Below are positions 49,945 to 62,384 of a stretch of DNA of 64,000 nt, piece after piece. Position numbers and translations under genes: made by a program. Below the pieces are notes generated by a model that was not told the origin of the DNA, made no database searches, and was given only the letters and a program-made list of their open reading frames with translations. Position 1 is the first letter of the stretch. Each line of letters opens with the position of its first letter. The stretch is from Paracentrotus lividus (Eukaryota > Echinodermata > Echinoidea > Camarodonta > Echinidae), in the NCBI GenBank assembly GCA_940671915.1, contig CALNVZ010003434.1, forward strand, positions 4,009,217 through 4,073,216, read 5' to 3'.

Positions 49945-52900
49945 TAGCAAAAAAGAGGACGTAAAGTATGTTTATACATGTATATAGTACAACTACAAGA
50001 AGGATAAGTTAAATGTACTTTCCAGATCAAATATAGAAATGATTTCACTGCAAATCCTGTGTAGTGTGAACTATAAAAAAAATGATTGACCTGAATTTAA
50101 AATGTTTCTGATCCTACATTTACATGCACATACATGTACATGTAAACATATAGTTCCACTTTATTTCTTTCTTTGTTTGTCGTTGTAGTTTTGTTTTGTT
50201 TTGTATTATATTGATGGGGACCTAGAGGGGGCAGGGGTATTAATAACTAATAAGAAATCCATCAATCTTGTCTGAAACAAAGCCTCGGAAAGTACATTAC
50301 AACGTGAAATGCTCCCAAAACACAAGGTTTCCCCACTCTACGCTAATGCAAAAGTGCAGCCAGCTCCGTGCCAGAGAGTTCAACTTCACGAGCGAAATAC
50401 TTAAGACAATCTATCTAAATCATCCTGGAATGAAACATGAATTGCAATTTGCCATCTTGATGTCCCAACCTACTTCACCATCTCCCTCCCAAGTTCACAG
50501 TTTCCATCAAACAATTTAAATTTCCGCTGTCAGTAATCAGGCTTAATCAATGGATCACTCGCCCATGTACTTGCACTCTTCTCTATCCATCAGCGATATG
50601 ACAAGGAGTTGTCTGCAAAATTTTTGCAATTTTGATACCGTCTGAGACACGTCTGGCACGTTCATACACAAGTAAAATGTGAAATTTGGATCATGATTCA
50701 AGTCCTTATGTACATACTACATGTACGTATAATACTACTTTTTGGCCTGTTCACATTTCTCATCTCACTTCTTATATAATTAATACACAGCAAAAACAAA
50801 AATGAGGCTCATTCACACACCAAAAAAAATGTGAGATTTGGATCATAAACTTTGGTTTCATTCGCTATGTCATGTACACAGTACTTATCAAACTGATTTT
50901 CTCACTTCCTCACTGAATTTCATTTTAACACAGAGCACAAAACATTTATTTTTATAGTATAATGAAATAATCACCCTCAGAATTTCAAAAAGAAATTTTC
51001 AGTTCACATTTGAGAAGGAAGTTTCCTTCATCCAAATTCAACTTTAAAATCTAACTTGAGATAAACCGTGTGTGCAAACAGCTCTATCATGGAAGATGCA
51101 GCAAAGTACAGTACTGCTATGAGAAGTGACAGCCAATGTCAGGAGACTGGTCTAGAATGCATCATAATCAAATTGATTACAAGACATGCATAAAGACCCA
51201 CTTTTCTTCATTTGCCCATTATGCTATGTACAACACAATGTACAAGTAGCAACCTGCACTCATTTTCTTCCTTGTCTGACTGCATTCTACAAGCAAAATT
51301 TTGCAAGTGAATTTGTTTTCGGTTTTAGGATGTGAAATTGGTATCTACAAAACTGTAGGAAGTCACATGCAGACCCAATTATAAATTGATCTAATTTTTG
51401 TTTTCCTTTTTTTTAAATATAAATTGAGAAGTAATCTTGACAGAATAACATATCATGTCTCAAAAGATTTGTGAAGTTTAAATTTGAGGCTACAAATAGA
51501 GCAGGACAATTTTAAGATACATGTATACATTATGGAGAATATAAATCTGTAACATTTTATCAAGAAACATTAAAAAGTGAGATAACTAAAAACTTGCACT
51601 TGGAGTATTGACAGATCACGACTCTTCATGGATAATGTTTCTCAGTTTTTAAGAAATGAAAGAACATCTTGGAAGACTCCTGCTCATCAGATTGTCCTCG
51701 GAGTAATTTGACATGTACACTATTTCACATTCCTCCTCATAAATTTCTGCTACATTACAAAATTTATTTGAAAATGGATTTATTAAGGATTATTCTGACA
51801 GAACCAATGGGGTGAACACACATCCTCAGGCCTTTTCCCCCTCCGATCAAAAAACATTCGACTTTGTTCAAAATGAGAGGAGGAAAGTCTGAAATGTAGA
51901 CCTCCTTGAAATGTATTGAATGACTCTATAAAAAAGTATTTTACACTGAATGATACAATTAAAAGTAAAACCATTTTGGTTTTAATCCAAGGGGATCTTC
52001 TGACTGTAAAAGTCTCACTTTACAAAAATATTTGGTATGCATGTACAGTACAGTTTTTTTGTTGATTTTTGGGGGTTTTTTTACTTCTTTTCATTCCGTG
52101 AAGGAATACACTTTATGTGGACATACTGTTACATTTACATGTACAAAATGTATGTTAGCCCTATTCCCTCTAGCATAGTAATAGAAGTCACACATTTTAT
52201 TTCTCATTTCAAGATTTGAAATCATCCTAATGCATAATTGCCAGGTTATATTTGTTTTACATGTACATGTAGGCCTACACCTACCTGTGAATGTAATTAT
52301 CATTTCTTACTCTCCGTACATCACAGTATTCAGTATTAGTGAGAACATCAACTCCAGTTGATACACCAGTATCTATTCAGCATCTGCAAACTCTTGACAT
52401 CATCATCACTCATTTCATCATACCTGTCTGATTCCATTATGAAAGCTACATGTTTTTATTATGATCAAGTAGCCTACAATCCACTTTACAGAGCTTTAGA
52501 CTCCATAAGAGAATCCCATGATAGAGCCTTGGCTTACAGTGTAATGTCCAAGTCAGATGCTATCTCCGAGTTAAAATCCATCAGCACTATAACATGATAA
52601 CATCCAGCCAGGTAGATAAGTTGAGATAGAGTTGTCGGAATATTGAAGCAAGCAACAAACTTCATACATGTACAATCTGTAGGCCTACATGATCGATTCT
52701 GCCGTCGTTTTTCTTTCACAAAATTTTCTTTGCAGCATGTACACGTCTCATCATAAGTTCACTAAAACATTACCAGCAATGCATGTCAAATGTTCCAATA
52801 ACTGTCTGTTTGATGCTCCTTGTCCCAAGTCTATAATGGAAGATAGGACCTATATATTTTTTTTTTAATGAGAATTTCCTGATCTTGATGAGAAGATAAA

Positions 52901-54020
52901 GACTAACAGTGGGTGAAGAGGTACAGGATTCAAACCCCTTGCCCATTCTATGTTTTGGCAAAACCTTTATCTGTATTTGCCACCCTTGACCCAGGTTTAG
53001 GCTAGGCTGGTATGATTTATCTTCACTGGAGCTACAGCTGGAGTAAAAACTCCCAAAGTCCTTTGAAAGTGCATACATGAAGAGATGCATAGTGTCTACA
53101 GGAACAGAACATGAAAATTATAATCATACAATCAAAATAGGGCATCAAGATACAATTCATGTCCACCGTATGAAGATCACTACCAATAGTGAAGAAGATT
53201 TCAAATATGATATGCCCCACTCCTTTTTTTAAATGAAAAGACCCATACTACTAGCTTTGAAGGGAGTAATGAACTCTCTAGAAACCAAGTCACCGACACT
53301 CTTCTAGTAGAGTGATGCAGGTGGATTCCTCTTTGGTCATTTCCCGTCACCAATCGACGAATTCCTTTCCTCTCTTATTATTCACCTGCTATAATACATG
53401 ACTTCGAATGCATAATACACTTTCATTCAACTAAAAACAATTTCACTAGCATATAAAATTCCTTTGCAGGCCAAAATATGTTTGGAAGACTGAAAATAAG
53501 GAATGAATAAATTAAAGGAATGCAATATTATTTTCTCTGTATACCAGTTAACTTCACGGGGTGTAACACCATAATAAGTAGTACTACAATGTACATTGTA
53601 GGTTATATTGCCAAAATATATTGCTGTAAAATAAAGATAAATGTGCAACTTACATTATAATTGTGACTGTAACAAATGCTCAATACAGCAAAAGTTGCTC
53701 AATAGTCAATTTTCATCTTTAACACTAACTAGTATTCTAAATGCTAACTTGACATATCAATGTACTGTACATGTGTACAACAAATTTGAGGAATGGGGAA
53801 TTCACTCATGTATCAACAAAACAGTTTGGATATTTGTCATCTGTTGTCACTTTTGTGTATTTTTTTTAAATGCTTCAAATGTACATGCACCTTTTTTTTT
53901 AACAAACAACAATATCATGCATACACTGAAAGTGGTATTTTCAGTACGATATCACTAGTTATTTTGTAATTATTCAAATTATAGAATGCATTATATACCT
54001 CATTTTAAAAATCTTTAATA
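49945..54020. other. AT-rich non-coding region
   Basis: Mostly unique-looking with ACATGT motifs and short A/T runs. The plus frame at 50268-50519 (83 codons) has balanced composition but no splice or start context that distinguishes it from chance. No gene supported. Confidence 0.4.
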
Positions 54021-54029
54021 ATCCTGTCT

Positions 54030-54420
54030 TCTGATTGGTTGAAAGTGCAGTCATAATCTGACCTATGGCCGCCATAGTCATTTTTCCCGGTTTTACCGGT
54101 CAATAGAACATTTTTACAGTACTTTTTGCCCATGGGCATAGTGCGATCCCCATTTGTTTACGTGCAAGGCTGCTGCGCATGCGCTTTATTTCAGATACCA
54201 TAATTTGCGGCGCGATTTGGTCGATAAATTTTAGACAACTCCGCTGCTTGTGCGTCAACGCGCGTGCGCGCAGCGTAGACAAATTCTTTCGTCGCGCTAG
54301 AACGGATCCCAGATTTCTAGTTGAGCGTTAAGCCTGAATTCCGATGACGATGTTGATCTTTACAAGCGATTTAGAGGTTAATCTGGAGGGTGCTTCCTCG
54401 GCATTTTGCAGTTAGTTGTA
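54030..54420. promoter_or_regulatory. CpG-rich island, possible promoter
   Basis: Contains ATTGG (inverted CCAAT) near 54035, GGCCGCCATAG, TTGCGGCGCGATTTG and ACGCGCGTGCGCGC in an otherwise CpG-poor region. It lies 8 kb upstream of the TTC28-like exon on that gene's strand, so an alternative promoter is possible. A diverged mobile-element 5' end is equally possible. Inference only. Confidence 0.25.
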
Positions 54421-54628
54421 AGTAGAATGCAAATATGTTGCCTGTGCATGTGGTGAGCATGCATTGTGGCCTGCAGAGCCAGAGGCTCGAACTGACTTAA
54501 CTTGCATGACTCCTCTAGGCTAGTCTTGATCTAACGTTATTTTAGAATCTAGATGGTAGACTTCACTTAGACTTAGTTCTAGGTCAAAATTAGACCATGT
54601 TTGTTGTTTTTAGATTCGGCATATAAAA

Positions 54629-54793
54629 TATATATTGACTGCTTTTATTTTCTGGACATGGTCGTTTCTAGACTGCTCTCGGGAATCTCCGAATCTGCCA
54701 TAACCCGCGACCTGCGGTCTTGGGTTATAGCAGCTGCGGAGATTCCCTTGAGAAGTCTAGAAACGACCATGTCCCTCAAAGCAGTCAATATAT
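54629..54793. repeat. Near-perfect hairpin, ~75-bp stem, 15-nt loop
   Basis: Left arm 54629-54706, right arm 54722-54793, loop GCGACCTGCGGTCTT. Complementary blocks include ATATATTGACTGCTTT / AAGCAGTCAATATAT, GGACATGGTCGTTTCTAGAC / GTCTAGAAACGACCATGTCC and GGGAATCTCCG / CGGAGATTCCC, with small internal mismatches. Both strands give similar frames because it is a palindrome. Could be a foldback MITE or a hairpin RNA precursor. Confidence 0.85.
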
Positions 54794-54799
54794 CTATAC

Positions 54800-57700
54800 C
54801 ATAACATTCCAATTCCCACCCCCTGAACATCAAAATTTACAGTGCCACATAGGCAAGAAACAGTGATCATCGTACACGTAAATAACCCAATGCTGAGCAA
54901 GCGCATCAATGCACACTGGGGCATACATGTATGGGGGCTATTCAGAGTGGAGGTAAAGCTTTTGTGCTATAGAAAACAACCCCAACTGTCCCTGGTTCAT
55001 CCAATAGAAAAATAAGCGGTCCCCCTACTCTTCTATTGTTAGACCCAAGGTTCTCAGCTCATCCCAGTGTTTACACACATAGCACAGTTATAAAACATCT
55101 CATTAAAGGGGACGCATGCAAATGGAGTGGCCGCTTTCGGTTGGTCAATATGAAGTGTCCACTACATGGGCTTTATACTGGGCCACCTATTGTAATGAGA
55201 GATCCAGGGCACAATGCAGTGTTGTTCTAGGGGAGTTTTGGAGGCTTGGACCATGTCAGAAGAAGACTTGGAACTGTTACAGCACTGACAGTATGAGATT
55301 ACTCTCAAACTCGAGTTGCCTCTCATAGCTGGGATCAGAGGAAAGGAAGAACTTCTACATAATTATAGTGCCACTTTATTGTATGACACAATGCAAGAAA
55401 TACCAGACACAACATCAAAGTTTTAATCATTAATTTTGAAGCATTAATTTGATCAAGACAAAATACATAGGCCTACATGTATGCATGTCCTCTTTACAAC
55501 ATGAACACAGGCCCTTCTGAAAAGAAAATGAAAATTGATAAAGCAATTACAAAACAGCTAATTTGTTAAAAATAAGCAAGTCCCCTGAAAACATTCCACC
55601 TGCATCAACAATAAAAAATTATGATTTGCATTTGGTACAAATATATCTACATGTAGACGGAAATGTTTGCACTGCAAAATAATACAAATTACAAATTCTC
55701 AATTCTATTGCTGTACATGCACCTTTACATACTATTAAGAAAACCATTTAACAGTAAGAGGTACATTTCCAAGTGTCTGCAACAATATTTGTCAAGTTAG
55801 GCAGCTGGGGGCCATGGATTAAGTCTGAAACTAATATAAAAAGACTCTAGTTTACTTAGATTAAAGCCACACAAAGGGGAACCTTTCCACCATGAAATAT
55901 GATAACGTTGAATGCCTAATAACAGCATGGAACTCTATTAATGGGGTATGACTATTGTATACAGACTCTCTTGTTGTCCCATTATACAAAAGTCGGCATT
56001 ATGCCCCATTTATTAATACAAAAATGTTGTAGGGCTACAATGTACATTGGAATACAGAGCGTATGTCTGATGTCCTATTACAAATAATTCTGTTTTTTAT
56101 TATTAGCTTCATAGGAGGATTCTTTCATGCATATTGATCATCCTATCTTACACATTGACTGGAGTTCCAGTAAAAAATAAAAAAATAAAAAAAAATCTTT
56201 ATTATGGTTATTGCATGAACTGAAAACACATAAAATCGTATGTGTCTTTCCAAAGTTTATAACTGGTACATGTACATGTATGTTTTTCCAACAACGGTTA
56301 AATCATGAACATGTAGGGGCTAATTATTCAGAAACTTCTTTTTCCAAAACATCAAAAGAGAATTTAACCAATTTTAAAAAATACGGCCTACATTGTACAT
56401 GTACATGTACATCCTGCTTTAAACCATGCTATAAATTCTCTACAAACAAGTGATCTAAGTGATATTTGTATATTAAGCCTAATCTATTCCATTTCCATCA
56501 CAAAAAGGGGGATTCAAAGATATAAAACATGTACACACTGTGCCTTTGACATTGATATTGAGGGTTTATGGACAAGTGACTGTGCTTGGAGACTACTTGC
56601 TCTGTACAGACCAAACTCATCCAGACACCTCCCAGATTGATGGACAGGGCAATAAATTCTCTAATGGTCAGTTATCTGATCTTTCTCACTGCTTCTTGAT
56701 AACCCAAAGGTCAACAAGGTCAGTGGTATCAGCTAGTCCTTGTCCTTAAATGACCCTTTGATCCATTACAACCATCCATTTTGGACAGTACAGGAAGTTG
56801 CATAAGTCTCGGCCCATGTTTTGTTCTGTTTTTTCTTCAACATTCATGTAGGCCTACATGTGTACATGTACATGTGGTGTTCTTCAAAAAAATTAAGGTT
56901 TGTGGGCAGTGCATGAAAGTAATTTTCCCCAACATACATACATGTAATAGTACATGTATGTATGAATGAATGAATGAAAAATGACCAATCACAATACATG
57001 CACAACATTGTAGTTTGTACAAGAATCAGTTGCTCCTACCATGGATATCTCTCTTCCATGCTTCTACATTGTAATTGGTGGTACAAATGTAACTTTGTAC
57101 ATGTACATGTGTATATTACTGGACACATGTACATGTATGCCTGGGCAATGAAATTGAGAAAATATTGCACAAATTAACCAGTCTCAAAATATTAATCTAT
57201 AAAGTACAATTATTTTTTTTAAATACTCAAAATTATATATTTTTTTTAAACAACATTGTACAATGTAGGTGTATTGAATTCACTTTACACGATTCAATGG
57301 ATTTAAACATGATTTCTTTTCTTCTTTTTTTTTTCAATACATATGATATCTTTGGTTTAAAATCAAATGTTGTACATGAAACGTCCAACGTTCATGATTC
57401 TGAAATACTCCCAATAGCCAAATCGATTTCTTCAACTCAAACTGAATTTTTAAAACAACAACAAAACAGGCTAGCTGTGTTAAATGAGTTTCTGTGACAA
57501 ACAGGATTTATTTAACAAATAAGACAGTCACTCAAGCATGTACATTTGTTGTAGAGTGAACAGCAAATTCAGTATTGGTCATTTTGAGCCATCCTATTCT
57601 AATGAGTTGTATTAGTTACAAACGACTGAATACAATGCTGAAATGACAAGAAAAAGTGATCATATAGGATTTAAAGAAAACATCTAACACCATTATTATT

Positions 57701-60350
57701 GTTATTTGAATTCCCACATGCCCCTATTTTTACACCTTCATCTACATGTACGCACTTGTAGTCAGGTATCATATAATGTAAAGAAACCAGCGTATTTTGT
57801 ACATGTTCATTAGGCCTACTTTCTAAAGTGAAGACATTTTCAGCCTACATTGTATTTTCTCAGTTGTCTCTAGCTCTTTGAGGTTTTTGGAGCTATAATA
57901 ATCCCTTTCTTCTATTTTTTTCCCCTACAATAACAGCAAACAAAAGTAATACATACATCAAATTCTATTGTACAACAACAAAAAAAGGTAGTAAAAATAT
58001 TTTACATTTCACAATCTATGCCTTTTTACATGTACACATATATGCCAAAACTAGAGATAAATTTCAATAAAAATACATACATGTACATGTACATGTACAT
58101 GTGTAGGTGTTTACTTGGCAAGTTTGCAAAGTCTGTGGAATGCTTGACTGTGATAACCATCTTGGTCCGTCTTACATGAATAGCTTCCAAACAAATAATT
58201 CCAAACCTCATCAGCACTCTGTTTACTTGCTGTCTACTAAAACTACGCACACCTTCTCAATGCATGGAATATGCTCAGTCCCATGTGCCTAATTTAGTGT
58301 GACGATTGTTTAGTGGGAGTTATAAGCGAATGTGTGATAACCAACAAATTCCTTTCATATGACCCTTGAAAGAGCTAACTATTCATCTTTCCGACCCTAC
58401 AACCCTATAATTAGTATCATCGATTTGTGAAGGATTAAAAAATTAAGACCGCCTGCATTCGGGGTATGTCAATTATCGGAAAAGAGTTTGTCACTTGAAG
58501 TGATATTACTAGTCCTGGGACTAAGGTATGAAAGGATTACATGCTGGGGGTTAAAGGTCAAATACAGAGCCATGGATAGGGAGTGTCAATGGCTTGTCAT
58601 TTGGGTAAAGGAACACAAAAGAGACTTTGAATAGAGGGATTAGTAGGGGTGTTGATTTGGAATGAAGGGACTGGTTGGCTCAGGAGGGATGTCCTAATGA
58701 TCTTGAGAACTAAAGAGTTGAAGGCAAGCTTTATTGATGCTAAAAAGTAAAATGAACATGGCCACCCTTCAAGTTCTTTCGAAAATTTGAAACTAGTCAA
58801 GTTCATTAAACTGACCCTAAAATGACAGTCCCTTATATAGTTTCTACTCCAGATCTAGGCCTACGCTATATGTGTACATGTATGTGTAATCCCTGTTTAA
58901 ATTTCACGATTAGGCCTACAGTACGGATCCAGAGTTATAATTTGGGACCAATAAAACCAACCAAGTACGAGTTCGCAAGGAGCCCTACATTACTCAAGCT
59001 TTATTAACACAGAGAGCTAAACATCCTCCTGGTTCTCAAAAAATCATGTACATGTAAATTATAGACCTAAAACAACCCAACTAAAGGTGAAGACACCACT
59101 TATAATTTTCATCTACTCCATACCCTACTTCCTACAACTGTATTTATAATTTAAATGCTCTGTTAAAAGCACGCTTCAAGAACATCAAACTTGCATGAAG
59201 CACACGTGCAGTGCTCTCACCTAAACTTCTTCCAAAATCTTGTTCAAGAAGCAGAAGGACCTTTGATAACTCACATCCTAACAGCACTAACGTCATTCTT
59301 GCTACAGAGAATTCTAAGCAATTTGTCATTACACAGAGACGGGCAATAAATGCAATTAGATTTTGATGAGGCCAAGTCCTCTGGGTGTTTCAGAAAAACC
59401 ATCTGCACCACTTGGCAAGACATTGTATTAGAGAAGACTTTTTTTAGACCTTTTCGATCAAGATGTTCTTGACACTGCTGGGGTAGAAATTGAATTAATG
59501 GAATGGTTTTGACAGCTTGAAAGAACTGCCTGCAATGTCATTAACACTGCCCTATTGGCAGGTAAATGGAAAAACCAGGCCTTGCTGTTTCATTCAGTTA
59601 GCCTCAAATTAAATGTGCTTTTACCTTTTTGTCAGCAAAATCACACTTTTTCTTCTAGAAACACATATTTTGTAAAGTGTACTTTCAAGAATATTAAATT
59701 TAATCTTGTGCAGTGGTAATAATGGCCTTGCCTAAAAAAAAAAATTAAAAAAAAAATTAGAAGAAATTACAGCCTACGTGTACATACTCACTGTACATTA
59801 TACACATGTACATGTAGCCTATAAAATATGCCTCATTTACTTCTCAATTCAGCCGTAGAATTATCACAATACAATGTCCAATGTAGTGACATCATCAACC
59901 ACAGCTCCAAAGCCAATATTGATTTCTTTTTGTTTCATCCAAACAAGAATTTTCCCCCTCAAAACAAGACACATGGCATTGTATGTCAATGGCATAATAT
60001 TATTCAACGTTTCAAGTTTATAATGAGGACCTTGTCCCCTAAAAGTTGCTTACATGTATACAAGTACATGTAATATAAGCCTAGAGAATGTAATCTTAAC
60101 AGTCTTTCAAATCATGAGAAATGGAAGTAAAAATGATTTCAAAATGAACAATAACACAAGACAACTTTAAACTGTGCAAAATAAAAAAAAAAAAATAAAT
60201 AAATATCCGAACTCTACAGCTGCCCCCAAGAGTTATTCCACTATCAAAATGTACCAACTTTCTATCCATATGGCAGATGTATTGGTCTGTAATTGATATT
60301 TCACATAAGATGCAGAGACACAACCCATTAATTTTAATCTCACAAGACTC
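54800..60350. other. AT-rich non-coding region
   Basis: Very dense in (TACATG)n, e.g. 58079-58104, 56268-56281 and 57098-57140. A compact hairpin-like pair lies near 59012-59039. No exon with good support; a weak 81-bp candidate at 59221-59301 is described in the findings. Confidence 0.4.
58079..58104 (+). repeat. (TACATG)n palindromic hexamer repeat
   Basis: About four tandem TACATG units. This is the longest uninterrupted run of a motif scattered throughout the window, often as ACATGTACATGTA. Confidence 0.85.
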
Positions 60351-60353
60351 TAT

Positions 60354-61240
60354 AGGTGGATTCACACCTGCCCGATCTGGAAAAGTTCCCGTAATCTCTG
60401 ATCGGGTATTTTTACCCCGATCACAAACTACGCGTAATTTTGCAAGTGTGAAACCAAATTACGCGTAATATTCCCGAAGATAAATTCCCGTAAATTAGTA
60501 GGTACTTCGTCAAAACTACGCGTAGTTTCGCCAAGGTCTTGGGAACTTTTGTAGTGTGAACATAAATTACGGGAACTTTCTATTCCCCCTTTCTTTTTCT
60601 TATGTATTTCTTTGTTTTTCCTTCTTTCTTCTCATTCCTTATGTATTTCTTTGTTTTTCCTTCTTTCCCCGCTTTTCTTATGTATTTCCTTGTTTTTCCT
60701 TCTTTTTGCTGTTTCCTTATGTATTTCTTTGTTTTCCCTTTTTCTTCTGTTTCCTTATGTATTTCTTTGTTTTTCCTTCTTTCTTCTCTTTCCTTATGTA
60801 TTTCTTTGTTTTTCCTTCTTTCTTTCCGTTCCTTACGCATTTCTTTGTTTTTCCTTCTTTCCCCGCTTTTTTTTATGTATTTCTTTGTTTTTGCTTCTTT
60901 CTTTTCGTTTTTATGTATTTCTTTGTTTTTCCTTCTTTCTTTTCGTTTTTATGTATTCCTTTGTTTTTCCTTCTTTCCCCGCTTTTTATGTAATTCTTTG
61001 TTTTTCCTTCTTTCCCCGCTTTTTTATGTATTTCTTTGTTTTTCCTTCTTTCTTTTCGTTTTTATGTATTTCTTTGTTTTTCCTTCTTTCTTTTCTTGTT
61101 TATAACTTCGGGTATTTTTCCCGAAAAAGACGGTTCGGGCAGGTGTGAACATGCAAAACAAATTACGCGTAATTTGGTGGTTGGAAAAGTTACCGTAATT
61201 TACGGGTATTTTTGCCGATCGGGCAGGTGTGAATCCACCT
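60354..61240. mobile_element. TIR element with 39-bp internal tandem repeats, copy 2
   Basis: 887 bp, same orientation and very similar to the copy 39 kb to the left: identical 20-base terminal sequence, the same ACGCGTAATTTTGCAAGTGT subterminal block and about 13 internal 39-bp units. The right TIR is closer to a perfect complement here (GATCGGGCAGGTGTGAATCC). Flanks are CTCTAT and TATGAC, allowing a TAT or TA target duplication. The copies differ in repeat number and unit order. Non-coding. Confidence 0.8.
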
Positions 61241-61758
61241 TATGACAAGGAAGAACTCCACCAATAAAGGAATGTCAAATAACCACAAAATTATGAGACC
61301 ATACATTAATTTCTCTCACTTTGGCATTTGAGGCAAGTGACGAAACAATTGAAACTGCTGGAAAGAAGAAAGAAGTTTGATGAAATCAAAATAGAGGGAG
61401 AGTGAGAGAGAGAGGGAGAGATTTTCATTGTCTTAAGTTGTCACTCGTTAGGTTTTTCATGGAAGAGAATGGATATTGGTTCTTGGATGGACAGCTCAGT
61501 ATAGAAGTGTCAGGTCTGGTTGTAAACATCTTGTATCATATAGGATATCAAACATCAAGAGTTATGTAAGATGAACTCTCATTCTAGGTGACAACCTCCA
61601 CACCTATTACGATTATCATTCTTCAATTCATTGAAGAAACCATCTCAGTTCTACATGTAATATTCAGTCACTATGAATATTGTTGACATATCTTAGAGGA
61701 GCATTGAATGAATGACCCACATTGTAAATTTCCCATCACTTGAGGTGAAAACTGCCGC
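61241..61758. other. Non-coding stretch
   Basis: Unique-looking AT-rich DNA with a short GA-rich tract at 61393-61420. Nothing else seen. Confidence 0.35.
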
Positions 61759-62384
61759 ACATATGATGCACCACGCCGTACCCCGGGGTACCGTTGTACC
61801 CCGGGTTCCCTCGTTGTGTAGCGCCACCTCGTGCCCATTATTATGTAGTCTTCTAGATTCGTCGCCGGCGCTAACGTTGTAGCGCCATCTCGTGCCCATT
61901 ATTAGTATAGTCTTTTCGAGCGTATACGAATGCCACGCGTCCCCACTCAATTGATTTCGCGTCGGTGATTGTTCTACTGTTCGCTTCGGTTGCTCTACTC
62001 GATGGCGTCGAAGTCCCGCGAAACGGGAGGATATAGAAATCTAATCAACCCACCCAAAAAATACAAACGACTCAGCAGACAAGAGAAATTGGAAAACGCT
62101 CGAGAAAGGGTTTAAGTTGGGTGAGGAGAGGGTCGCCGAAAAATTTAATTTCAAATCTCATTCAATATTAACAACTTTAACAGAGTACAAAAGATTGATA
62201 AATTGCATGCATTAATAACAAACAAAGAATTATTTTTTATTTTGTTTTTACTCAAATTTAATTTTTTTTTTTTTATTTTGGGAAACCAGGGTACAGAGCT
62301 AAACAAAAAAAAAAATAATTAAACAGAACGGTGATTTATTTTTTGGTACCCCAGGGTACATGTACCAAAAAGTGCATCATATGT
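61759..62384. mobile_element. TIR element with CpG-rich body, 626 bp
   Basis: Ends ACATATGATGCAC and GTGCATCATATGT are perfect inverted repeats, with inner GTACCCCGGGGTACC at the left and GGTACCCCAGGGTAC at the right. The left half is GC/CpG-rich and has a direct duplication (TGTAGCGCCACCTCGTGCCC near 61817 and TGTAGCGCCATCTCGTGCCC near 61880). A small ORF follows at 62002. The right half is AT-rich. Probably an internally deleted DNA transposon keeping its 5' end. Confidence 0.65.
62002..62115 (+). pseudogene. Truncated 37-codon ORF in the TIR element
   Basis: Starts ATG at 62002, MASKSRETGG, and continues with a basic segment YRNLINPPKKYKRLSRQEKL to a TAA at 62113. Lies just after a CpG-rich, promoter-like stretch. 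The strongly basic N-terminus would suit a nuclear DNA-binding or transposase protein whose remainder has been deleted or frameshifted. The family is not recognised. Confidence 0.35.

Noticed and set aside
50268-50519. 83-codon plus-strand frame of balanced composition
   Set aside because: No splice-site framing, domain or neighbouring exon; not distinguishable from a chance frame.
60556-61148. Similar 145-178 codon Phe-rich frames and a Lys/Glu-rich minus-strand frame
   Set aside because: Same 39-bp repeat in the second TIR element copy; the minus frame is simply its complement.
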